Below are positions 20,592 through 31,065 of a DNA stretch of 64,000 nt, piece by piece. Within the stretch, counting starts at the first letter, position 1; every line of letters starts with the position of its first letter. The notes beneath the pieces were generated by a model. It was not told where the DNA came from, did no database searches, and saw only the letters and a program-made list of their open reading frames with translations. Origin of the DNA: Ottelia alismoides (taxonomy: Eukaryota; Streptophyta; Magnoliopsida; Alismatales; Hydrocharitaceae); NCBI GenBank assembly GCA_037367405.1, contig JAZKJV010000151.1, forward strand, positions 124,001-188,000. The letters are read 5' to 3'. Both the position numbers and the translations under genes were made by a program.

Positions 20592-23500
20592 TGATAACTC
20601 GGGAAAACGAGGGTCGTACGGTTTCACAAGGCGAAACCACAGTCGGTGTGTTGACCGCTCAAAAATTCCTAATTAATCAACAATGAACCCACAACAATAT
20701 TAATCAAGAAATGATAAACAATTGTGGAGTCAAATTTATTTTAACTCTACAAGAAATGTGTATAGGGCAAATATGTAGAGTGTCAAACTCAGGGAGCAAA
20801 TAAGATAGATCAAACAAAATGCCAAGTATGTGAATGTGAGTAAATGTCTACAAAGATGCAATTTTTGTGGGTTTTTAATTTTATATTTTATATTTTTAAT
20901 TTTTAATTTTGTATTTTGGTTTTTAATTTTACTGATTTTATAATATCTTTTTGTATTTTATATTTTTATATTTTCTTTATCAATAAGAGAATATATATAC
21001 AATATGAGGAAGAGAGGAGTAGAGTATTTATACAAATAGGGGAAAATGCTCAAAAAATGTTTTTTAGTTTTTTTTATATTTTTTACTGTTTTTGTGATTT
21101 TTGAGGATTTTTCAGAATATTTTTGATATTTTTAAATGTCAAAATACAAGAAAACAGTGAATATCAATGTTGGCCGAAATTAAAATGGGAATGAAAAATA
21201 GCAAACAGAAACAAAATTTTCCCAAATTAATTTTAAATAAAAGACAATAAAATATAGAAACTACAAGAGTTGAGTTTGTATTTTTAGGAATTTTCTAGGA
21301 TTTTTTAGATTTTTTGAAGTTTTTAGAGGTTTTCTAATTTTTAGGGTTTTTATTTTAAAATTTTTAGTGATTTTTGGACAGTACATAAAACACACTAAAA
21401 TGGACCTTAGATAAATTTGTTTTTGGAATTTTTCAAGGTGTTTTGATATTTTTTGGTATTTTCTAATGCAAACAGTAGCTAAAATGCATGTTTTTGATTT
21501 TTAATAAATATTAAAATGCAATAAAAATGCAATGCAAAAATATGGTGTGAATAAGCAAGTAAACAGGAGCTTATGACATTTTTTGGGAATTTTTAGAGTT
21601 AAAATGATGCTCTAAATAAATAGAGAAAGCATAAAAAAATACAAAGCCTAGTAGGGGTATAAATGCAGATAGACAAACAACCAAGTCCAAAGTGCAAGTT
21701 TCACACAAAATATAATACTGGACATTGCTTTTAATGGACCAATTATAAATATCCAAAGCCGCACGGGTATCAACGCAAATTACCCAACCCTACAAATATC
21801 CAAAACTCCCAGGGGCCTAAACGTAAATTACACCAAAAATATTACACTTAATATCCAAATCCCTGGACGAACGCTAAATATCCAAACCTGTAGGGGGTCC
21901 AGTGCAAAATCACCACCACCCCACGTGCACAGATCACGTGAGGTGACGTGGACTGGAATGAGATACAAATATGAGATGTTCGGGGGCCTAAGTGCAATTA
22001 TTACAAAAATATTTAAACTGCAAATGAAAGTTTATAGACTAAATAATAAATACAAAAATGCGAGGGGGTGTCGGACGCAAAATACCCCTCGTGTGCGATC
22101 CAACGGCTTGGGATTCTTCACTTGACACATAGCGATGATCTGACGACCAATGACACTTTGCTTCAACGTCTGAGATTAGATCTCAGATCGAGATCTGACG
22201 GTGGAGGAGCTCAAATGATCAGACAGTCGACGTTCGAACTGGAGGCGCAACTCTATCCGACGGTGGCGAAGCACGGAGGAAGAACGGGGAAGAACGTCAG
22301 CAAGGTGAACTTCCTCGAGCTCGATCTCGGTACTTCGTCGCTCTTTGGGCTTCGAAATGGAGTAGCGGCCTCCTAGTGGTCGTCACTATCTCCTGGGGGC
22401 TTTAAAAGATCTCGGCAGTGGCCGAGGCTCGCTGGGGACGTTGGCGGAGCTGGGAGGCTTCGTGTGTCTCCGGCGAAGGTCAAAATGACCTCCAGGTGTG
22501 CGTTTGGGCTCGTTGACCTGCAAGAAAAAGTGAGAGGGTCCAGGGCAAGTTTCCTGGACCCCACGGAGGTGTAATAACGGCGCGAAACGATGAAGAGGTG
22601 ATCGCCCGGAGGAGCACTCCAGCGATGTTGATGTGGGTGGTGATTTGATCGATAGAACTTGAAATTTTCTTGGGGCTTTTGATCCTAAAGATATGGCGAG
22701 TAAAATGTGAAAGTAAGTAAGGGAAATGGGGGCTGCCTCAACGGTGGATCACCGGAGGGAATGGTACCTCGACCGCCGGCGAAGGGGAGGTTGTGGAGCC
22801 ACCTCAGGCGACGCTCGACCCATCTGAAGGGCTCAACAGGGAGTTGTCACCTTCCTGGAGCTTCGAGGCACGAAAGGGGAGCTAAACCTATGGGGTGAGG
22901 CGTTCCAAAAATCAAATCGAAGTCGGAGGTGGCATATAAGGGGTTTGACTCTGTGGTTCTGGCGCACCAAAGACCGAGGTGTATGGAGCTACGCAATGAT
23001 CCAATCCCCGAGAAAATCATTGGGCGAGTAAGCCTGATGATCAAGGAGAAAAAGTCATGAAGAGTGCGACACAATTTGGTGCAAGATGCGGCCTGGAAAA
23101 ATCGACAAAAACGAGGTCAAATGAGGTCTGACAGGTGCACATGGGTGGGAGGCAGACAATTGACCAGAGTCAACGAAGACTGCCCCCTGGTTGGTCCACG
23201 TGGACCAACCAGGATACCCCTTGAAAAACATTTTGTAAATTCGATTTAAAATAGTAAATGAATTATTTAATTTTAGTTTATTTAATAAAAAAGTTTATAA
23301 TTTTATAAAGTATTTTATGGTGATTTTTATTTATTTTTATGAGGCATAATTTTACAAGTTCCCTTTTATACCCTTTATAGGTATATTATCTATATATTTT
23401 ATTAATTTATTTTTATTTTGTGTTTTTAATTTATTTATTTTTGTTTATTATTTTATAACTTTATAAAATACTTTTATACACATAAATATATTTTTATTTT

Positions 23501-24370
23501 ATTTTTCTGATGCATTTTGTATATTTAATAAAATATAAGTATAAATTGTACAGGTATGTATATAGGTATAATACCTATGTTATATATATGTACAGATATT
23601 TTATTTTGTGTTTCTTTTATGTTTTCATTCTGATTTTAATGCACCTATATATTATAAATAATATTTACAAAATTATAAAAATATAAAAATATAAAAATAT
23701 AAAAATAATAAATAAAGAATAAAATGAATATTTTAATCTGTACAAGTACACTACAAGGGTCCAAAACTCAACTTTCAAACCGTAACTCCGAAAAATACGA
23801 AACCACAACCATTAAATAGCTTATTTTAAACTATATACAATTAAAGGTGAGTTTGTACATTTCGAGTTTTTATTTGCAAGATACGGGTCTGGGAAGTTGA
23901 GATTTTGGACTCTTATTTAGATCATAACTTTTTATCTGTACATTATTTTTGTATGAAATCAATTTTGTATTTTTATTTATTTAATTATCTACAACTTACA
24001 TGGACGAAGTTTCTTTATTTGAGGTATAAAAAGTGGAACCAAAAATAGGTCCCAAAATGAATAAAGAATGAATTGAATAAAAGGTATTTTATTGTATTCT
24101 GGCCCTTATCTCCCCTTACTTTATTCCTTGTCGACCTATTCATCAAGATGTCTAGGTCTCAGGGTTTTGGATCATATAATATTTACAATATTTTGTTCTT
24201 TTTCTTTTCTTTTATTCATTCTATAATTTTGGCTTTATTTACAGTATTTTATACACTATTTACATATGCATGCATGAATGCTAAGATGCTCTAATTAAGG
24301 GTATTTACACGCATTTGCTAGGGTTTTTGATGCCAAAATGATAGAATAAAGATGATGAAATGTGTCATCA
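20592..24370 (-). repeat. E2 3' LTR (3779 bp)
   Basis: On the plus strand it runs from TGATAACTC to GTCATCA, so on the minus strand it is TGATGA...TTATCA. The opposite LTR matches throughout. A TATA-like sequence (minus CTTATATG) lies at ~22932-22939. A GC-rich part lies at ~22060-23215, between AT-rich flanks. CACGTG boxes lie at 21922 and 21935. The CTTGCAGGTC motif is on the minus strand at 22516-22525. Confidence 0.92.
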
Positions 24371-24382
24371 TCCCCCTATACT
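24371..24382 (-). other. E2 polypurine tract
   Basis: On the minus strand this reads AGTATAGGGGGA, directly before TGATGACAC of the LTR. A perfect 8-bp stem (24388-24395 with 24399-24406) lies just upstream of it in element orientation. Confidence 0.85.
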
Positions 24383-26888
24383 TTACCTTTGCTAGTCCCT
24401 AGCAAACACTTATGCAATAAGTGCAGAAAGAAAAAGAATGAAAAGAAAAAGAAAAAGATGGATTAAATTTGATTATCAAACTTGTCTTCACAAAATCAAA
24501 GTTTGGAGCTTACGTTAGTCCTTTGAAATTTTAGTGCGGGCGGAACCTTAGTGAGAATCGGATTTGAAATCCAACAGTCCCTGAGAATCTCCAAACTCTG
24601 CTCAAGTCTCCTCAAAAGCCAGGTCAGAAATATTTCAACTCATACGCAAACCCTTACGACTATGAGTCTGACTCGCACAGTGTAAGTGATGGTGGCTCTC
24701 CCCAACTGAAATGACAAAGAGACTGGCTTCTCCAATATGACAACCCAATGATTCCCCAATCCAACAACCCATCCCTCAACGAGTAGGGTATTCCCTTCTA
24801 AGTTCAGGTGGCAACCAGCTCAAGAAGAGGAGGTGAAGAGAAGAATGGACAGTAGCCAGTGTAGCTACCTATCCTAGGATGCAAGACCAGTGTAGTCAAG
24901 TCACCCAACTGTAGGCTTACATGATTTGACTTTGACGCAAGACCAGCTTGCTTATTTGACTTTACAACATATATACACTTCGGCAGGCATTTTTATTTTT
25001 GTACAGGCCTGTCCACTTTTTTGGAGTTTTTGCTTTTTGCATTTTTTTAATACTATACAGCAGCATTTACATAGGTAGTTTTTCCTCTTGAGCCAGTAGA
25101 CTATCCCTCTTTTGAAGATTTATTGCAACCCACAATCTCCTATCCTCGAAACTCATCATTACTGGACGGGTTGGGCCGCACTTCCCTCCCTAGAGGAGAA
25201 CAAGTGTTTCCACCTATGTGCGTCTCATACCGGCAAATCCAACCTCCTCACCACTCCAACTGAGTTGAGCCAAGTGAAAAGTGCAGGTGTCCAAGTTAGG
25301 TCATTATCAACAAGAGTCGTGCGTGTGCTTCGAAATACTCTACTTAGGCAGTCAAGAATCCATTGAACCAAGTCCCGTGATCCTCAAAGAATTAAGTCAA
25401 CTAGACCTGAAGTACCTCAATTCCGACTCCTATAAGGTTCCTGTTAATTAGGTAGATTTTAAGGTCCAAGCAAGCTCCAATCTTCGGATTTTACTTAGAC
25501 TTGTTCAACTATCAAACTCAATCCGAAAAATGCTCATGATATGCAATGCGATGCAGAAAAAATATTTTTGTGATGCAATTTTCAAAGATTTTGAACTTTT
25601 GATGGGTTTTTAAAAAGATGATGCATATGCATTTTTTTAGATTTTTGAAAAAGTTTTTCAAATGTTTTTGTATTTTAATTTTGCAAATGTTTTTGGGATT
25701 TTTGAAAACAAAAGTTTTTGGCTAAAAAAAGGTACAAATATTTACACGGGAGTGCTTCTTATATATACAAGAAGTGGATTTTAAGAATTTACAAGGGTAA
25801 ATGGTCAATTTTATAAATATATACATGTAGAGAATTTTAGGTAAAATGTCAGTATTCCTCAAACTTATTTGACACAGGTTTCTCAAACAATTTTTGAAAA
25901 CTATAGTCCAAAAAAATTTTTTCAAACAATTTTACAAACATGTACACACATTTGAAAATCATTTTTGCAATAGGTTTTCCAAACAGTATATATAGATTTT
26001 TCAAATATTTTTCCAACCATTTTTTAAACCATTTGCAAATCATTTTTCAAACATTTTATTTCACACAAAGAAAATAATTTTACAATCAAAATGTTTTTAC
26101 AAAGGTGAAAACATGAACAAAATGTTTTCAAAATAGTTTTCAAAAGATTTTTCCAAAAGATTTTCAAACTATTTTTCAAACATTTTGCAAAAAATATTTT
26201 CACCTGATTTATTAACTAGTAAATACACAAAGAATTTGAGGAATGAAACATCTTTTTATTATGGTTTTTAGTGTAATTAGCCATAGTTATTAGTAAAAAT
26301 ATGAAAGTACGAGTTATGGCTAAAGTATATACACAGTATATACGACCCCCCTATACTTAGCTTGAGCTATGTCCTCATAGATCGAAGAGAAAAGAGAAGA
26401 CATAACTCCTACTAAGTATAGACAAGTCTAAAGAATAAGGAATGAATAAATGAATAAATGAGAAGTTGACCGTCCCCCTATACTTAGGATCAAATAATCC
26501 CAAGTATAGCAGACTGTACACAAAGCAGGGAGGGTCAAGGGTGGGAATGAACAGATCGTACTCAGACTGTCTCCCCCCTATACTTAGGGTAAGATATCCC
26601 TAAGTATAGACAAGAAGAGGAGACAATGGAGAGGATCAAAGAATAGAGAACTCGGGGTGGACACCCCCCTATACTTAGGACAAAGTATGTCCTAAGTGTA
26701 GAAACTGACAACAAGGGATGACACCTTTTTGATACAAAAAGAAGATAAAAGAGGAAAAGAAGAAAAGAAGAAAAGAAGAGAAGATATTAACAGATAGAAG
26801 AATGATATGGACAGATGGATCTGTTCAACGGAAGACGGAATTGGTCACCATGTATGAGATGCAAACAATATGAGTCAAAGAACACATC
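24383..26888 (-). other. E2 non-coding 3' domain
   Basis: 2.5 kb after integrase has no long frame and no env-like peptide. Blocks match E1 10849-12806 in reverse orientation. It includes the hairpin array (26346-26701) and an AT-rich tract (~25547-26230) built of variants of TTTTCAAACATTTT. Confidence 0.7.
26346..26701 (-). repeat. E2 array of hairpins ending in PPT-like G-runs
   Basis: Four units. Stems are at 26478-26509, ~26577-26608 and 26669-26701, plus a long one at 26351-26421 that encloses GAGCTATGTC and GACATAACTC. In each, the minus strand reads hairpin then a G-run, the same order as in E1. Inner pairs vary but match: GAT/ATC, GG/CC, GAC/GTC. Confidence 0.85.
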
Positions 26889-28170
26889 TCATACCAGAAG
26901 AATGGGGGTAACGTCAATGGTCGATGGATCATGATCTAGATATAGCTTCAGGCGCTGACCGTTGACACGGACGGTAGAGGAAGATGAAGGTTCGGATATG
27001 TCAATACTGCCATTGTCATGTACCTTCCTGACCACACAAGGACCTTTCCACTTGCTCTGTAATTTCCCTGGAAATAATTTCATCCTAGAATCGAACAACC
27101 ATACACGTTGATCGGGCTCAAACTGTTTATGGTTGATGTGAGAATCATGCCATGTTTTCACTTTTTCCTTATACTGTAGGCTGCTAGAAAAGGTTGTATC
27201 TCTCAGTTCCTCCAGGGCTGCCAACTCTGCTCTCCTCTGTTCTTTTCCTATACTCTCGGTATCCAATAATAACTCAGTAACTGCCCAAAGTAACTTGTGC
27301 TTTATTTCCATAGGAATATGGCGCAGCTTGCCATAAACGAGTCGAAAGGGAGATGTCCCTGATGGATTTTTGAAGGAAGTCCGATAGGCCCACAAGACTG
27401 AGTCCAAAAGCTATGACCAATCCTTTCGGTCTGGGCGGACAACCTTCTGTAGGATAGTCTTGATCTCCCGGTTCGATACTTCGGCAAGACCATTAGTCTG
27501 AGGGTGATACGACGTGACTCGTCTGCAAGGGCCCTAACCTTCTCATTGATGAAGTGAGACCCCCGTTTGAAATCAAGACTCTAGGTACCCCGAACTGTGA
27601 AATGATATTTTTCCTCAAAATCCGACACACGGTCTTAGCATCTACGGCTCGGGCGGGGATGGCCTCAACCCATCGGCTGACATAACTTACAACGAGCAAA
27701 ATGTGCTCAAACCCTTGACTCTTAGGAAATGGGCCCATGAAATTAATCCCCCATGCATCAAAAACCTCACAAAAGTGAATGGGCTGCATGGGCATCATGT
27801 CTCTCTGTCCGCAAGTACCCATCTTCTGACAGTCTGTACATCTCTTCACGAACTCATTTGAATCCTTGAAGAGAGAAGGCCACCAAAGGCCGGATTGAAG
27901 CACCTTTTGTGCTGTCAGTCTCCCAGAATGATGTCCTCCTGCCTCAAGCTTGTGGAAGTATGTGAGGACGCTATGCTGCTCTTCTTGAGGAATGCACCTC
28001 CTCCAGATGCTATCCCCTCCTTCATGATAAAGGACGGGATCCTCCCAATGGTAAAACTTGGCCTTAGCTAGGAAGGTCTCAAGTTTCTGTCTGGGCCAAC
28101 CCTGGGGAATCGTCTTGGCAACAAGATAGTTTAGAAAGTCGGCATACCATGGGAGCGAGGAGATTGCCAA
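26889..28170 (-). pseudogene. pol: E2 pol, integrase
   Basis: The zinc-binding part is intact (KLEAGGHHSG, then RCTDCQKMG). In the core, the two aspartates usual at WGIDF and ISDGG read Asn (WGINF near 27740, LISNGG near 27570), so the DDE triad is lost in this copy. An extra G near 27570 then shifts the frame. The C-terminal part, 26889-27407, is open for 172 codons (RVWLFDSRMKLFPGKLQSKW, then VNGQRLKLYLDHD) with no chromodomain. Both Asp-to-Asn changes fit G-to-A mutation. Confidence 0.85.
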
Positions 28171-29833
28171 GATCGCCTCATCCGGAAATATCTCTGTGAT
28201 AGGTGTGCTGGGCTCAGATTCCTCAAGGTTCTCTAAACGGGAGAGATGATCCGCCACCACATTCTTAACTCCAGGCTTGTCCTTAATCTCAATATCAAAT
28301 TTCTGGAGTAGAAGGATCCATCTGGTAAGGCGAGCCTTGGCATCTTTCTTGGCCATTAAGTACTGGATGGCGGTGTGATCAGTGTAGATAGTCACTCTAG
28401 ATCCGAGAATATACGATCGATACTTATCCGAAGCAAAGACTACGGCCAGCATCTCTTTCTCAGTTACAGTATAATTCCGCTGAGCGGCATCCAAAGTCCG
28501 ACTTGCGTAATGAATGGCATACGACAATCCATCCCTCCTCTGTCCAAGAACAGCCCCTACGGCAAAATCAGAAGCATCCGTCATGATCTCGAATGGGAGA
28601 TACCAATCAGGTGGTTGAAGGATAGGAGCCGTGACAACTATATTCTTGAGAGTCTCAAAGGATGTCAGACACTTATCATCTACAATGAACTCGGTGTCTT
28701 TTGTCAGCAAATCAGTAAGCAGTTGGGCAATACGACTGAAGTCTTGAATGAATCGTCGGTAGAAACCGACATGCCCCAAAAAAGACCGCAATTGATGCAA
28801 ATTGGACGGTGGATTGAATTTTCTGATGATATCCACCTTGGCCGGATCAACCTCCATGCCCCTATCAGAGATGATATGACCAAGGACCGCCCCTTGAGTC
28901 ACCATGAAGTGACTCTTCTACCAAGACAAGACAAGATTGACCTCTATGCAGCGTTGAAGCACACGGTCTAGGCAGTCAAGACAAGCGTCAAACCCATCGC
29001 CATAGACCGAGAAGTCATCCATGAAGACCTCTAAACAATCACCCACCATGCCCGAGAAAATGGACAACATGCACCTTTGGAATGTCGCGGGGGCATTACA
29101 TAGACCAAAGGGCATCCGTCTGAAAGTATGTCTCAAACGGACATGTGAATGTCATTTTCTTCTGGTCTTCGGGCGTAACGGCCACTTGATTATAACCGGA
29201 GTACCTGTCAAGGAAGCAGTAATGACTCTTCCCAACTAGCCTCTCGATAATCTGATCAATGAATGACAGTGGGAAATGATCCTTCTTGGTGGCCTGATTC
29301 AATCGTCTGTAGTCCAGACAGACCCTCCAAGAAGTTGGTACCCGGGTAGCTATCTCCTCTCTAGACTCGTTCACAACTGTAGTGATACCCATCTTCTTGG
29401 GCACCACATGTAATGGACTAACCCACTTGGAGTCGGAGATGGGGTAGATAAAATGGGTGCTCCACCACTTTGATATTTCTTTCATGACCACATCTCGAAG
29501 ATTCGGGTTCAGCCATCGCTGGAACTCACGGGAAGGCCTAGCGTCCTCTTCAAGATAGATGTGGTGGGAGCACAGAGCCGGACTAATCCCCTGAAGATAA
29601 GCTATACTCCATTCTATTGTCTTGCGGTTTCTTTCAAAAACCTCCATCAGACGAGATTATTGCTCTCCAGTCAAACCTGCAGAGATAATGATTGGGTGCA
29701 TATCTGGCTCACCCACAAGGAATCTGTATTTCAGCGACTGCGGTAAGGGTTTCAGTTCTGAACAACTGGGAGGTGGCAGATCTGGCTTCTGATAAATCTG
29801 TATGAAGGCGACCAGGTCTGCATGAGAGAACTC
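28171..29833 (-). pseudogene. pol: E2 pol, reverse transcriptase and RNase H
   Basis: RT runs from ~29647 down to ~28906: VCLDYRRLNQATKKDHFPL, CFLDRYSGYNQVAVTPEDQ, RRMPFGLCNAPATFQRCM and the catalytic FMDDFSVYGD. There is one frameshift near 29130-29150 and a TAG at ~28915-28920. RNase H is open: [45 protein letters not shown] and [10 protein letters not shown], so its acidic residues are present. The frame 27493-28905 is 470 codons, the longest in the window, and runs on into integrase. Confidence 0.88.
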
Positions 29834-31065
29834 TCACTGTGCATGAATATCTGACGAAGGGAGACCTTCTGAATCATCTATGAACTGCACTGGCCCGCAC
29901 TCCGTCCAAGCTGTCAGATCAGAGGGAATCAGACACGGTAAATATTCATCAAAATCATCCCAATCAATGTCTGAATCCGAGGGATCTGAATTAGAAGAAC
30001 AAGATTGAAAATCATCACCATTCGTCCCACAACTGTCAACCTCAAATGTGTCCTCGTCCAGGAGTGTGCTCTCCAGGCTCTCAACTGCCATAAGCTTTAA
30101 GTATGGTGAGTCTGTAGGCAAGGCGAGGGTCTGTGCTACGGGATCTATCCAAATAGATTCATCATCTATCATCACAAAATCACATTCCTGGTGGACGTCT
30201 AGCTCTTCTTTGTCATCTGCTCCATATCACTGGACTGCTCTGAGCATGCTAATTCTCTCTCTCTGGTCTCGTCGATCATCTCTATTTGTAGGCTCTCGCC
30301 CTCTACGCGAAAGCACACCGTTCCACTGTCATGGTCGAATACCGCCTTGGCAGTGGCCAAGAATGGGCGTCCAAGTATGATGGGGGCATCGGTTGCCGAC
30401 TTAGGGATCTCCATGTCCAATACAACAAAGTCTACGGGGAATTTCAGACCCTAAATGGTAACGACCACGTCTCTCAACAACCCCTTCGGCCACTTAGTCG
30501 ACCTATCAGCAAACTGAAGGACCGTCCTGTTTTGAAGAAGAGGACCAAACTCAAATCGGTCGAGTAAGGCTGCCAGAAGGAGGTTGATCGAAGATCCGCT
30601 GTCTAATAGAGTACGATCGAACCGCTGCTCCTGAATCTCGCATCTGACATAGGGAGCTCCTGCATCAGGTCTCTTGGCTGGCAATTTGTTCTAAATGGTG
30701 CAGCAAGTGCCATGAGTGAGCACATGGATCTGATCTCTGTATCTCTTCTTCCTACGGACTGTAGTCTTTTATTTCAAGTTCTTTTGGAAGAAGGGAATGT
30801 GCTCAAATGCTTCCCGTAGAGTCAGCTGAATATGGAATCTATCAATCATCTGGTTGCTGAACTCTACCTGTTGGGTCTTTTTTGGATTTTCTTTTTTATT
30901 CCCCTTCGCCAAGAGGAGTGCTTCAGGGAAGGGGATGGTAGGGGCCTCCGCAGATGGAGGATTAGGAAGAGGTTCCTGTGCCTGTGAAGGAAGAGAATCC
31001 ATACCATGATCATCATTCAACACGTATGGATCTGAAGTGTAAACAGAAACCTTTCCTTTATTCAT
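29834..31065 (-). pseudogene. pol: E2 pol, protease and acidic linker
   Basis: The N-terminal part (30769-31065) has KGNKKENPKK and REAFEHIPFFQKNLK. The protease active site reads LLDSGSSIN near 30588-30606, so the Asp-Ser-Gly triad is intact. DAPIILGRPFLATAKAVF near 30350 closes the protease fold. Stops occur near 30769 and at 30451 (TAG); a frameshift near 30200-30230 precedes the acidic linker 29834-30175. The start of this stretch overlaps the end of the gag frame (ATGA at 31062-31065) after an A-run. Confidence 0.78.

Noticed and set aside
22068..23249. Short open frames in the E2 LTRs (near 22068-23249 and 36739-37711)
   Set aside because: They are similar in both LTRs because the DNA is a repeat. 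Lengths differ through frameshifts, and no known domain is seen.
28375..28971. 198-codon plus-strand frame opposite the E2 RT/RNase H
   Set aside because: It is the complement of conserved pol sequence; the peptide has no domain and is broken in relatives.
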